This document shows, one piece after another, positions 1-13,636 of a DNA stretch of 30,721 bases (positions are counted from its first letter, which is position 1; each line of letters opens with the position of its first letter). The position numbers and the translations under genes were made by a program. The stretch comes from Armadillidium nasatum. Its lineage: Eukaryota; Arthropoda; Malacostraca; Isopoda; Armadillidiidae. The stretch covers positions 10,001 through 40,721 of the forward strand of contig SEYY01012769.1 of the NCBI GenBank assembly GCA_009176605.1, written 5' to 3'. The notes beneath the pieces were generated by a model. The model did not search any database and was not told where the DNA came from. It saw nothing but the letters and a program-made list of their open reading frames with translations.

Positions 1-132
1 AAATTTTTGAGTCATTCTATCTGCATTATGGTTATACCGAATGAAAAAAGCTCCGTAGATCTCTTTCGCGACGCAATCACCATTTTGGTTAAGCTCATAC
101 AGATCATATTTCAAATAACCAACTCTAATGCA

Positions 133-234
<102 letters not shown>

Positions 235-329
235 ATATTACCAGCTAAAATATTACTAACTTACCTCATTCTCTTTTTGTCATTTATAAAATGCAGCATT
301 GATTCTCTATTATTGATGCTATAACGAAC

Positions 330-512
330 ATTGTTCTTCTGAACTCTAGTCGTTTATTTACTCCTTTGAGAAATGTTCTTGCGACATATATTTCTACACA
401 ACTCCGACTTTACACTAACCCTGGTCTCAGACCTATGTTTAATGTCTAGACTCACAGTTAAAGTCTGGAACACACTCCCTTCATCTATTTTCCCTAATTG
501 CTTTAAATTGTA
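330..512 (+). pseudogene. Decayed 3' end of a LINE, same family as 15198-16440
   Basis: A non-coding relic of the C-terminal end of a jockey-like non-LTR retrotransposon. Near 451-495 the plus strand translates as VKVWNTLPSSIFP. The LINE at 15198-16440 has the almost identical VKVWNTLSSSIFP near 16240-16280, and the DNA around it (aaagtctggaacacact, catctattttccc) matches closely. Upstream, from about 330, remnants of the preceding segment (TCTTCTGAACTCT, then a TTTCTACACA block) are in the same order as in the LINE but in shifted frames. No reverse-transcriptase core is present. TA arrays flank it on both sides, at 136-230 and 602-698. Family membership is supported directly by the shared sequence; the clade name is inferred. 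Confidence 0.7.
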
Positions 513-599
513 TGATTTCAAAATGTAATATATCTGAGCACAAAATATCAGTAAAATTGAATAGTATTTTTCCAACACCAACTTCCACCATCAAACGAG

Positions 600-701
<102 letters not shown>

Positions 702-852
702 GTTGTAATATAGCACACCACAGTATTAACGTATAAACTCGATCAACTTCATAGTAACTGTTGTATGTTATCTAATATTTACCTCTCTTGCTCCTTAATT
801 CGTGATAACGAAAATTGACAGTCATGCTTAAAATATGACTCACAAAACATTT

Positions 853-855
<3 letters not shown>

Positions 856-946
<91 letters not shown>
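856..946. repeat. (TA)n microsatellite, ~91 bp
   Basis: Pure TA array running directly into an AAT array. Confidence 0.97.
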
Positions 947-948
<2 letters not shown>

Positions 949-985
949 AATAATAATAATATCCAGTAATAATAATAATAATAAT

Positions 986-1050
<65 letters not shown>

Positions 1051-1060
1051 TAATAATATT
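947..1060. repeat. (AAT)n microsatellite, imperfect
   Basis: An AAT-repeat tract with a few interruptions. It decays into AAT/ATT-like low-complexity sequence to about 1200. Confidence 0.9.
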
Positions 1061-1261
1061 GATGTTATTATTTTAAACATTAGTACTGGTAATATAATAA
1101 TAGTAGTAAATAATATTATTAATGATAATAATAATATTAAATTGATATTATTTCTATTAAACTAACAATAATAACAATAATACACTGAATAATATTTATA
1201 AGAAAAAGGAATAATACAAAACTTTTTGTTGTTAAAACTAATATTCGTTGGCTTTTAGGTA

Positions 1262-1335
1262 TGCCTCGCTGGTCTGGTAGGTAAAACGTTCGAATATGAA
1301 TAAGTAGCCTCGCGTTCGATCCTCCTCTGGTCTCT
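1262..1335 (+). repeat. tRNA-like SINE head (putative)
   Basis: An A-box-like TGGTCTGGTAGG at 1270-1281 and a perfect B-box-type GTTCGATCC at 1314-1322 start 44 nt apart, the geometry of internal RNA polymerase III promoters in tRNAs. No complete cloverleaf is evident, so a tRNA-derived SINE or tRNA pseudogene fits better than a functional tRNA. The 3' body runs about 60 bp further into a TA array at 1393. Confidence 0.45.
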
Positions 1336-1390
1336 ATAAAATTGAATTTTATTTCAGATTCTGAAATATTTATCTTAGAAAATGTGATTC

Positions 1391-1513
<123 letters not shown>

Positions 1514-1690
1514 CTTTAAGATCTCAAATACCATATAGGGTCGATGTAATTCGTATAACTGAATGATGGAAAGTATATTACAATAACGTGCTGGTTACAC
1601 TCGTTGAGGTAAAAATTGTAAGAAGATGATGATGAGTGAATAAATGTTAACAAAATAATTGATATTTAAAATTAATAACACGGAGTAAAA
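1514..1690. other. Unassigned AT-rich spacer
   Basis: No open frame, element end or clear repeat is recognisable here. Confidence 0.6.
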
Positions 1691-1699
1691 CCGGTATAA

Positions 1700-2220
1700 A
1701 AACTAAAATTCCCGAGCGAAGTCTTTTCGAAATCCCGTTTAAATGCGGCTAAAAATCCAAAAGTCCATTTCAAATCAACGCGAAATCGGAAAAAATCGCG
1801 GCGTAAAGGTAGAAAAACTGGCTAAAATATCTAAAATTGGTGAGAAAAGTTAGTGAAAATGGGTTAGAAATTGTTTGAGATTGATGAAAATTGGATAAGA
1901 ATGGTTAAAAGATGGGAAATTAGTGAAATCGTGGATTAAAGGTAGGAAAATTAGGGAAATTTAGTGAAGATCGTGGCGTAAAGGTAGAACAATCGCTGAA
2001 AGCTATTGAATATTAATGAAAATTAGGGAAATTTGGTGAAATTTGGTGAAAATTGGTGAAAAAAAATTGGTGAAATTTGGTGAAATCGTGGATTAAAGGT
2101 AGAAAAAAATTAGGGAAAATTAGTAAAGAGGGTCAAAAAGGGTGAAAAATTGGTGAAATTTGGTGAAAATTGGTGAAAATTAGCTAAGATCGTGGTGTAA
2201 AGGTAGAAAAAATTAGGGAA
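1700..2220. repeat. Purine-rich nested minisatellite
   Basis: The plus strand is strongly purine-biased and built from short modules such as TTGGTGAAA and TTAGGGAAA. These alternate with a longer keyword, ATCGYGGNNTAAAGGTAGA. I see the keyword five times, starting near 1794, 1926, 1970, 2086 and 2189, so the higher-order spacing is irregular (about 130, 45, 115 and 100 bp). No coding frame fits. Confidence 0.7.
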
Positions 2221-2365
2221 GAGGAGTCAAAACTCCTCAAAGAAGGGGCAAATCCCCCAAAGAGGGGCAAAACTCCCCCCCAAAAAAGGCCTCAGGAAAG
2301 AAGCTGGGGTTGGAAAAGTTGCTCTTTTAAAAGCGCAAAACTTGCGCTTTTCAAGCCTCAAGAGC
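2221..2365. repeat. Cluster of short hairpins with CAAA(A) loops
   Basis: Successive small inverted repeats share an A-rich loop. GAGGAG/CTCCTC pairs at 2221-2238, GGGG/CCCC at 2245-2257, and G-rich/C-rich arms at 2264-2280. A perfect 10-bp stem follows at 2329-2338 with 2342-2351. An outer 6-bp GCTCTT/AAGAGC pair at 2321-2326 and 2360-2365 encloses the last one. Confidence 0.65.
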
Positions 2366-2403
2366 GCTAGAAACCGGATCCTCCATGATAGTGCGTGTGT
2401 CAC

Positions 2404-2521
<118 letters not shown>

Positions 2522-2632
2522 AGGGTGCATTCGATTCTATTTGAAAACGAACTTTGAATATTGCGAATAGTTACCAAATATTTAACACATCATTATCTCG
2601 TTTTTAAGACGCGATAAGATTAGCCATCTTTA

Positions 2633-4354
<1,722 letters not shown>

Positions 4355-4447
<93 letters not shown>
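4355..4447. repeat. (TA)n microsatellite directly abutting a Gypsy LTR
   Basis: Pure TA, about 93 bp. It ends exactly where the shared LTR sequence starts. It may be half of an array split by the Gypsy insertion, with 11434-11521 as the other half. Confidence 0.95.
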
Positions 4448-4450
<3 letters not shown>

Positions 4451-4874
4451 GAAGCGGTAAAGAGTTGAAATTATATTTTTACTTAAGGTGACCTAGTTCA
4501 AGATTCAGATTCCACTATGATTACTTTATACATAAGAATTACAAGGCAATCAAACTCACTGCAACAATCAACAATTTATTAATGTATCCAAAAATATTAA
4601 TTAATATTCTTTATTATTTTAAACCACTCAGATAATAAGGAACACTAATACAATTACCAATTATATTTTTTAGGTATCAAAACATGTATATTTCAATGGC
4701 GTTACACTCCACCAGGTCACTGATTTCAAATCTAACCGAAAAAAACCTTCAGAACCATAGTTGACTTTTAAAGTAGTTTCCAAATAATATTCAATTTATA
4801 AAATCTATTAAAATACATTTACAATAAAATAAAACAAATTTAGTTTTAAGAAATCTGGATGTGAGTTCATCTCA
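4448..4874 (-). repeat. 3' LTR of the minus-strand Gypsy element
   Basis: Direct repeat of 11022-11433 with scattered substitutions and small indels, about 427 bp. In element orientation it can be read as starting TGAGATGAAC and ending CTTCCCA. A purine-rich tract expected just before this start is not obvious. An alternative start near 4980, next to the 4987-5011 T-run (an A-run in element sense), would give a longer LTR and imply truncation of the other copy. Confidence 0.8.
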
Positions 4875-4880
4875 TAATAA

Positions 4881-4912
4881 GAAACATTGCAAATTTTAAT
4901 TTGCAATGTTTC
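4881..4912. repeat. Perfect 15-bp palindrome with 2-nt loop
   Basis: Arms 4881-4895 and 4898-4912 are exact reverse complements. It lies just beyond the last base shared by the two LTRs. Confidence 0.9.
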
Positions 4913-6084
4913 TACTATAAAATTATATACTAATCCTGTTACCTGATTGTTACAAAAATATAGTTTCAAATGTTAAATCATTAATCTTTTTTTTTTTTTT
5001 TTTTTTTTTTTAAACAACCAACCATGCCCTATTTAAAGAAAATGAGATCTATAAAAATGTAATAAATTTATAACACATTAGTACTGATAATGAGTCAAAA
5101 AAATTATGTAACTAGTACTAGAACAACACATAATTTGAATGTAACCCACCACTTCATATAATATATTTCTTTATTTATTTTGTTTTTTCAATACCTTAAA
5201 ATATTTCTTTTTTAAAAAAAAGAACATTAAATTTTTTTTCTCAAATGTTCAAAAATTTACAGTGAATACTTGTAGTATAATCATTGAACATTTTAAGGAA
5301 CCAATGTAGCTATATAACATATGAATGTAAAAAAAAATACTTGCAATGCTATATAGGAAAAAAAATATATACCTGCCTTTTTTTTCAATTACTGAAAAAT
5401 TGTTCAAAACATTACCACTAATACATCAAATACTAGTTATAGAACATTTTGGTTTATTAACTTCTAATATAAAAAATATATATCTCTCCTAAACAAAGTT
5501 ATTGACACTATCACATTATTTTAATTTTATTTATTTATTTTCTTATTTTTCCATTTACTGATATTCATAAATTGCCCAAAACATTACACTAATAACAGCA
5601 AGTAATAGTTATAGTAATAGTAATATTAATAGTATAGTAATATGATATAGTAATATGATATAGAAAGGGAAAAGATGTACTTGCATTTTTTTCAAAATTC
5701 ATAAATTATTCAAAATATTACACCTAATAACATTTAGTAATAGATAAGGAACACTTGGATTACTGATACTGATATAAAAGTAAAAAATATAATGTAAAAA
5801 AATATGCTCTTTGAAAACAAGTACCACTAGTGTCATTATGTAATATTTTTCCTATTTTCTAATATAAAAGTATATCTCCAATAAAAGGCTATTGACCTAA
5901 TTACATTATTTTTATTGTCAACTATAGTAGGGAGCATTTTACTGACCTATAAAAATAAAAAAATTGTCTCACACATTTTAATACACTTAAAAAAATTACC
6001 ATTACACTTTTTTTTCAAATATTTCATCTTTTGTAGATGTTGATCTTTCACCAATTTTTAAATTTTAAAACATTTACATTTAGA

Positions 6085-6137
<53 letters not shown>

Positions 6138-6302
6138 GCACCTGATTTTTTTTTTTTATTTTTAATTTTTTTTTTTGATAGCACTTTGATCAAAACTTTT
6201 TTTTTTTTTCAACACTTTTTCTTATGCAATTTTTTATTGTAATTACTTTATTTTATTTTTCTTTATGTAATTGCACACTATCACCATTATAAGTAACATC
6301 AC

Positions 6303-6368
<66 letters not shown>

Positions 6369-6383
6369 TATTATTAGAATCTC
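4913..6383 (-). other. Non-coding 3' region of the Gypsy element
   Basis: Extremely AT-rich, with no open frame of note. It holds a T-run (4987-5011), ATT microsatellites (about 6088-6137 and 6306-6340) and a second T-run (to 6366). Degenerate internal duplications are visible: blocks starting near 5397, 5569 and 5703 share the pattern AAATTNNNCAAAANATTAC. Another block at 5462 recurs near 5857. Confidence 0.6.
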
Positions 6384-7335
6384 CTAAGTCATCCATCTTG
6401 AAACGCAATCAATTCTCTTTCCATTCCGACAGTAGATGTTAGTTCCCAATGTTCTTACCACAGAATATGGTCCATGATATGCTGGTGCAAGTTTACTTTT
6501 TCCATACTGGGCATCTTTGATCAATATATTTTTGAATTTTTTTATTTTAAATTTTGGAGACAAAGGCATTGAGAACAATGTTTGTAATTTTTCTGCATAA
6601 GTTTGTTTCCAGTGGCCAAGAAATATTTGGAGGTTCTATCAATGCACCAGGAATTCTTATATTCTTATTATTATCAGTAGCATAAGAGAGAGGCCACATT
6701 CAGCAAATGGAGTAGTGCGAAGGCAAATAAGTGAGAATGGTAGTAACTCAAGCCAGCTTGTACTACTAATTTCAGTTAACATTGTTCTGAATGTTGATAA
6801 AAGTGTCTTGTGGAAATTTTCAATCAGGCCATTACTTTGTGGACATTGTGCTGTAGTAAATTTGTGGTTTGATCCCAAATTTTCACAAACTGCCTTAAAA
6901 ATTTCACTTCTGAACTGAGGACCTCTGTCTGTGACAAATGTGTTTACAACACCAGCAATTGATAAAAAAAAATTTTACCATTGTATCTGTAATGGTTTTA
7001 GCTTCTATATTTTTCAAAGGATATGCATAAAGGATATCTGCTGTATCTATCTATTAGTGTTAAAAGATACTTGTACCCTTTAACCTCAGGTAATTTTAAA
7101 ATATCCAAATGGACAACTTCAAATTTATGCCCAACTGGTGCAAATTTTTCATATGGAGGACTGATATTTTTGTATATTTTAGTTCTTAAACAAGGATCAC
7201 ATCTTGATATGAATTCTCTCATTTTTTTTTCTCATAGATGGCCAGACTGCTACTTTTTTCAATTTACTTAATTTCTTAATTCCTAAATGTCCCAAAGCAT
7301 GGAAATGCTGTCTAAATTCAGTTATCATGGATTCA
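6384..7335 (-). pseudogene. Gypsy integrase with GPY/F motif, frameshifted
   Basis: Encodes the enzyme that inserts the reverse-transcribed element into host DNA. Minus-strand fragments show an HHCC zinc-binding region (HFHALGHLG near 7280-7310, then CDPC at 7190-7201). The catalytic residues follow: Asp in HLDIL (7103-7105), Asp in VTDRGPQF (6927-6929) and Glu in SNGLIENFH (6819-6821). The last two lie in one frame with exactly 35 residues between them, the D,D-35-E signature. The C-terminal fragment 6578-6384 carries GPYSVVRT, the GPY/F module typical of Ty3/Gypsy integrases. The first and second Asp are in different frames and further breaks occur near 7220 and 6650, so it cannot make protein as it stands. 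Confidence 0.88.
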
Positions 7336-7640
7336 GGAACAATTAATCTTGGTTATTGTGGCTTACTAACATCCATGGCAGCTCAATTTCTTCATTTTCA
7401 TGCACTACTTTTCTTTTAGAAATTTCAAGTGAAGATTCTTCAGGATTTTGCAATATACTTTTTAAGAAATCATCTTTCATTTGTTCTTCAAGTAATTTTT
7501 TATAATTAAAGTGATTAAACTTCCTAAATATATCTGCAGCGGAAGTTCTGAATATAGCAGATATAAAAGAAAGACTATCAATTTCATTGTCTGCCTTATC
7601 TTGGATCACGTTTATATTAATTGCTTCAGAAAGTTGGTCT

Positions 7641-7642
<2 letters not shown>

Positions 7643-7699
<57 letters not shown>
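7643..7699 (-). repeat. (ATT)19 microsatellite encoding an in-frame Asn run
   Basis: In element sense this is 19 AAT codons. The upstream frame (ADFLSRY) and downstream frame (EDQLSEAI) are the same, so it reads as polyasparagine in the linker between RNase H and integrase. Confidence 0.9.
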
Positions 7700-8290
7700 G
7701 TACCGTGAGAGGAAATCTGCCAGAATATTTTCAGCTGATCTGATGTGTTTGAATGTGAGATCATACTCTGACAGGTAGATAATTAGATACTTATCTTACC
7801 TGTCAGAGTATGATTTATTTATTTATTTATTTATTTATTAAAAATTTATTTATCTCTGCTCTCTCCACACAAGATTTTTGCTGTCTGTTGTTTGTTTAAC
7901 AGATTGTACTACAGATAAATTATCACAGTATACTTGGACAGATCTTCCCTCTATAAAATGTGTGAAATTTTTCAATGATTTGACCATAGATAAAAGTCTT
8001 TACTGAAAATTGAATAATTACATTCTGTATTTGACAAAGATGTGCTGTAAAATCCTAGTGGCTTATTAATACCATTTTCTAATGATAATAGTACTCCAGA
8101 AATTGCCTTGTCTGATGCATCAGTATATAAAGATAAGAGAGCTTCTGAACTCGGAAATGTTAAAGGTACTGCCAGTTGTAGTGCTTGTTTAGCTTTCTCA
8201 AAAGCTTGTTCTGCTTCAGGATTCCATCTTACTCTTTTCTGTGAGTATGGTGAACCCTTCAAGTAAGCCAAGAGTGGCACCAATATTCCT
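7700..8290 (-). pseudogene. Gypsy RNase H domain, disrupted
   Basis: Degrades the RNA strand of the RNA/DNA hybrid during reverse transcription. The fragment 8283-7972 shows the connection from RT and the RNase H start LYTDASDKAISG, with its catalytic Asp, then GFYSTSLSNTECNYSIFSKD. After a frame change, HFIEGRSVQVYCDNLS (near 7920-7950) supplies the later catalytic Asp. The end of the domain reads DLTFKHIRSAENILADFLSR just before the Asn run. The domain is broken by a stop or frame change near 7972 and by an inverted duplication plus ATTT repeats at 7760-7845. Confidence 0.85.
7760..7814. repeat. 18-bp perfect inverted duplication inside RNase H
   Basis: Arms 7760-7777 and 7797-7814 are exact reverse complements. 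GATAA/TTATC pairing continues the stem inward. Only the copy nearer 7760 is in coding continuity (YDLTFKHIR), so the other copy is the added one. Confidence 0.9.
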
Positions 8291-9240
8291 GAAAGACCAG
8301 GAATGGAGCTTCTAAAATAATTCAGACTACCTATGAATCCTCTTAACTGTTTTATAGTTTTTGGCTTAGGAATTCTGCTTACTGCTTCAATTCTCTCTTT
8401 GTTTGGTAATAAACTATTTTGCTCAATATCAAAACCTAAATAAGTAACTTTTTCTTTAGCTATAACACATTTATCTGGGTTTAGCTTGAGTCCAAACAGA
8501 GAGAGCCTATGAAAAAATTTTCAAGGGTTTGTCTATGTTCTTCATGCGTGTTACTAGCAACAATCAAATCATCAACATAAACATAAATATTTTGGATACG
8601 ACTTAAAATTATGTTAATATATTTTGAAAAGGCTGATGGTGAGTCATGTAACCCTTCTACAATTCTAGTATAAGAATAAGATCCAAAAGGTGTATTTATT
8701 GTAAGATATTTATGACATTCTGGGGCCAATTTCAAACTATAAAATGCCTTACGAATATTTTAAACAGAGAAAATTTTCCTTCCATAGAGTATATTAATAA
8801 AGTCATTTATATGTGAAAGATTATAATTGTCACGTTTTGTTTTAGCATTTAATAAGCGTAGGTCAGTAGCAATTCTTGTTCCTCCATTTTGTTTTTTAAG
8901 CACAGATATGGAAAAACCCCATTCTGAATTTGCAGAATTTTGTTATTAAATTATGTATCTCTACTTGAGCATCTTTATATAATTTTGTACGTATTCTTCT
9001 TGCTTTAATGTTAATAGCTGGACCCTCAACATATATTTTATAAGGCTGAACTTCATCTAGAGCCTTCATTACTTGCTCATTTAAACCCATACTATCATGC
9101 TGAGTGTTATTATTTATTAATTCCTGAATATCACTATTATTGTTTTCACTAAAAATGTGTGAGTAATTTTCTAATAACTGTATGTAATCTGAAGAACAAG
9201 ATGGCAAGTTTGGTTTATGTGAAACAGTATGTAGCAAAGC
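8290..9240 (-). pseudogene. Gypsy reverse transcriptase, inactivated
   Basis: Copies element RNA into DNA. The N-terminal part is in fragment 9237-8896, followed by the palm domain. Near 8757-8762 the segment FSV-stop-NIRKAFYSLKLAPE corresponds to the first catalytic-Asp motif. A TAA (8760-8762) replaces the residue before it, and AAT (Asn, 8757-8759) stands where the family has Asp. The second motif, YVDD, is intact at 8568-8579. Downstream GLKLNPDKCVIAKEKVTYLGFDI and the thumb-like RGFIGSLNYFRSSIPGLSG are recognisable across frames. At least three frame changes (near 8900, 8510 and 8290) plus the stop make it a pseudogene. The motif order and YVDD make the family call secure. Confidence 0.92.
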
Positions 9241-9309
9241 AGTGTCTTGACAGCATTCTATTTCTTCGGGGAAGGGAAGCTTTATTTTAGTTACCCCATC
9301 AATTATATT

Positions 9310-9640
9310 TTGGTATTAAAATCTATTATAAACTTGTGTTTGGTTAAAAAATCAATACCTAAAATATCAAATTTTGTTTCTGCGATATAGAATGTATGTT
9401 CATAACTCCGTCGTATCCCAAAATCTATTTTCATTGTTTTCTTTCCGTAAACATTTATGGATGTTATTTGCTGCAAGAAAATGGCCTATTGGAGCATTTT
9501 TCTATCTTCATCTGAAGCTTTCAATATGCTATATATCGCTCCTGTATCCCAAATAAAAAAGCATCTATTTCTTACGCAATTAATTTTAATTAATATAGGC
9601 GGCTTATCTATATATTCTTGGGATGGGATTGCACATACAT
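9310..9640 (-). pseudogene. Gypsy aspartic protease, frameshifted
   Basis: Retropepsin that would cut the Gag-Pol polyprotein. The active-site motif DTGA is intact at 9537-9548 in the context FFIWDTGAIYSIL. The second conserved motif, ILGIDFL, appears near 9340-9370 in another frame within FYIAETKFDILGIDFLTKH. The frame breaks between the two motifs, near 9400-9480. Position between gag and RT fits. Confidence 0.85.
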
Positions 9641-9904
9641 TAGCACTTGGGTTAAGCGATGATGGATTATTTTGTTCAAATGCACATATTATAAGAACTA
9701 TTTAAAGGGATATTTTTGCTATTCATGATTTGGTAATCAGAATAATCGGTACAATGTACAAATTCATTAATTTTAATATTATTTTTAGGTTTATAATTTG
9801 GATTTATAGGCTGCTGTGGTTTCAGACTAGATTTCGATATAATTGAATCAGATGTTATAATATTTTGAGGGTTTATGTTCCTTGTGGCTAATTTAATGGC
9901 TTAT

Positions 9905-10944
9905 TTTGGTAGTCACTATTTGTAAATTTACATCCAAATTACCTGCCAAAGTGGTAATGATAATAATAGTAAGGTCCATTTTGATTGTATCTTCCTCTGG
10001 ATGGTGATCTGGACCTACGAGGACTCCCACTTTGTGTTTCTCTTATTTTTTTCAATTCATTTACCTCTATCTGTAATTCTTGTACATGCTTTATCAGTGT
10101 CTGAATGGTTTCCTGCATTTGGGCCATTTCACTTTGTCTAACTGGTGCAAACAAGATTCACAGAATTTGAAAATGTATCTATTTTCATTCCTGCGTATGG
10201 ATCATCTTTCATTGCTTCTACAATTTCTGAAAATTCTTCTATATCTTTTGAACGTTTTTTGCAGAAATCTTACAGTTGTGGCTACAGTAGGAGGCAAATG
10301 ATGGAATAACATTTCTTTAAGCATCCCAGGTTGTGTCATGTTCATATGCTCATATGTATTAGGGCCCAATACTTCTTTCAATTTATTTATGAACTGTTTT
10401 CGATTTTCAAACCCAATTTTATTCGCTGATAATAACATCTGGACTCGTTGCCTGTCTGATAATGCATTTATTTTATAATTATTTCTCTGATTATTTCAAA
10501 TGCATTTGGATCAGAATGGTTATTTTTAGGCAGTTCACATATTATTTCTGTGGGTAGAAGCTTTGTTATAGCTTGGTACTTCACAAAGAATAATGTAATA
10601 TTGTATGATGTAAACAGGAATTCCATGTGTTTAAGCCAGCGTTGTATATCATTGTCATTACAGGGTGGAAAATTTACCTGGCTTAATATTTGTAATTGTT
10701 TATTTTCTTCACATATTGGTTGTACATAAAAATGTCTGGTACCTATTCCGGTATTATTGTTTTGGTATGGTAGATTATTACCTGTGCCCTGAGTGGTTGA
10801 TTCATTAGATCTGTGGTTTCGATTATTCATATCAAAAGATCTTATGCCTTGATTGGGTGGGGCATTATGTCCTGAGTGTCCCAGGCAATCCTTTGGTGCT
10901 GTTTCTAAAGGCATAGGAATACCCACATGGCCATTTAATGACAT
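9905..10944 (-). pseudogene. Gypsy gag, frameshifted
   Basis: Structural polyprotein of the retrotransposon particle. Translation would begin at an ATG at 10944, 78 bases inside the LTR boundary. Fragment 10944-10468 has a polar Asn-rich N-terminus, then a capsid-like helical region (QRWLKHMEFLF, FVKYQAITKLLP). In a second frame, about 10480-10202, ALSDRQRVQMLL and FINKLKEVLGP match the end of a Gypsy capsid. A third frame, 10154-9939, has a coiled-coil-like MAQMQETIQTLIKHVQELQIEV, an Arg/Ser-rich stretch, and YHYHFG resembling the Cys/His element at the end of some arthropod Gypsy gags. At least three frames are needed, so it is not translatable as one protein. Confidence 0.8.
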
Positions 10945-11000
10945 ATTTCTTTATTTATATATAATATTTTTTTTAAGAAATTGTTGTTGCAGCAAAAAAA

Positions 11001-11018
11001 ATCCCACTTTTGACACCA
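11001..11018 (-). promoter_or_regulatory. Primer-binding site, tRNA-Leu type
   Basis: In element sense the site reads TGGTGTCAAAAGTGGGAT, 3 nt after the LTR end. The plus strand therefore resembles a tRNA 3' end, ATCCCACTTTTGACACCA. From memory this differs at one base from common eukaryotic tRNA-Leu 3' ends plus CCA. It primes minus-strand DNA synthesis. Confidence 0.8.
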
Positions 11019-11021
11019 CTT

Positions 11022-11428
11022 TGGGAAGCTGTGAAGAGTTGGAATTATATTTTTACTTAAGGTGACCTAGTTCAAGATTCAGCTTCCACTATGATTACTT
11101 TATATGTAAGAATTACAAGGCAATTAAACTCACTGCAACAATCAACAATTTAATTATGTATCCAAAAATATTAATTGAGATTCTTTATTATTTTAAACCA
11201 CTCTGATAATAAGGCACACTAATACAAGTACCAATTATATTTTTTAGGTATCAAAACATGTATATTTCAATGGCGTTCCACCCGGTCACTGATTTCAAAT
11301 CTAACCTTCAGAACCATAGTTGCAATTTAAAGTAGTTTCCAAATAATATTCAATTTATGAAATCTATTAAAATACATTTACAATAAAATAAAACAAATCT
11401 AGTTTTAAGGAATCTGGAGATGAGTTCA

Positions 11429-11433
<5 letters not shown>
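11022..11433 (-). repeat. 5' LTR of the minus-strand Gypsy element
   Basis: About 412 bp and homologous along its whole length to 4448-4874. It begins next to the primer-binding site and ends at CTCA, followed immediately by TA repeats. Promoter elements are not clearly recognisable. Confidence 0.82.

Positions 11434-11521
<88 letters not shown>
11434..11521. repeat. (TA)n microsatellite directly abutting the 5' LTR
   Basis: Pure TA, about 88 bp. It may be the second half of the array interrupted by the Gypsy insertion. Confidence 0.95.
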
Positions 11522-11523
<2 letters not shown>

Positions 11524-11813
11524 GCGATACCATATTCGGGTAAATGATTGAAAACAGTAACAGTTGGTGTGTTTGTTTTTACGTCTGCTTATTTTTTGAA
11601 CTTCCATTTCACAATCTCCCTTTGAAGATGATTTTCATTTATCGCAACTATCTCACTCTGTTTCAGATGCTCTCGGTATACTTTTATCTGATAAAACTCA
11701 TTTAACTTTCAACATTTACTTTTATTAGTAATAAATTTGGTTTATTAACCCCTGAAAAAGATTAATTTTTGAACCCATTTTCGGGTCATTCGAGATCCTG
11801 ATAGCAGCCCACG

Positions 11814-11816
<3 letters not shown>
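11522..11816. other. Unassigned spacer
   Basis: No coding frame or element end recognised. Confidence 0.6.

Positions 11817-11906
<90 letters not shown>
11817..11906. repeat. (TA)n microsatellite at the 3' end of a LINE
   Basis: Pure TA, about 90 bp, immediately following the end of the minus-strand LINE. Confidence 0.96.
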
Positions 11907-13549
<1,643 letters not shown>

Positions 13550-13611
13550 GTATAAGAGGCTCTATCGACATCCAAAGCTACAGTATATAACGTCATTAGA
13601 AGAGCATTTGA

Positions 13612-13636
13612 GGAAGCTGTACCTGCTACAGCTTCC
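13612..13636. repeat. 10-bp perfect inverted repeat
   Basis: GGAAGCTGTA (13612-13621) and TACAGCTTCC (13627-13636) with a 5-nt spacer. Confidence 0.85.

Larger units (their letters stand above)
4448..11433 (-). mobile_element. Ty3/Gypsy LTR retrotransposon, decayed, near full length
   Basis: Reading on the minus strand the order is LTR (11433-11022), primer-binding site, gag, protease, RT, RNase H, integrase with GPY/F motif, a non-coding 3' region and LTR (4874-4448). RT before integrase, plus the GPY/F motif, places it in Ty3/Gypsy. Both LTRs can be read as 5'-TG...CA-3', and TA repeats flank each outer end, consistent with insertion into a TA tract. Multiple frameshifts and stops make it non-autonomous. 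No env-like frame is visible. The outer limit of the 5' LTR is uncertain: it could be intact at 11433 or cut there by the TA array. Confidence 0.88.

Noticed and set aside
1262..1335. Functional tRNA gene
   Set aside because: Box A and box B fit, but I cannot fold convincing acceptor and anticodon stems, and similar heads occur in SINE-like sequence at about 14070-14130.
1700..2220. CRISPR array
   Set aside because: Repeats are irregular, of variable length and separated by related rather than unique sequence, and the context is eukaryotic.
4875..6383. env gene downstream of the Gypsy integrase
   Set aside because: No open frame with signal peptide, furin site or transmembrane segment; the region is AT-rich with microsatellites.
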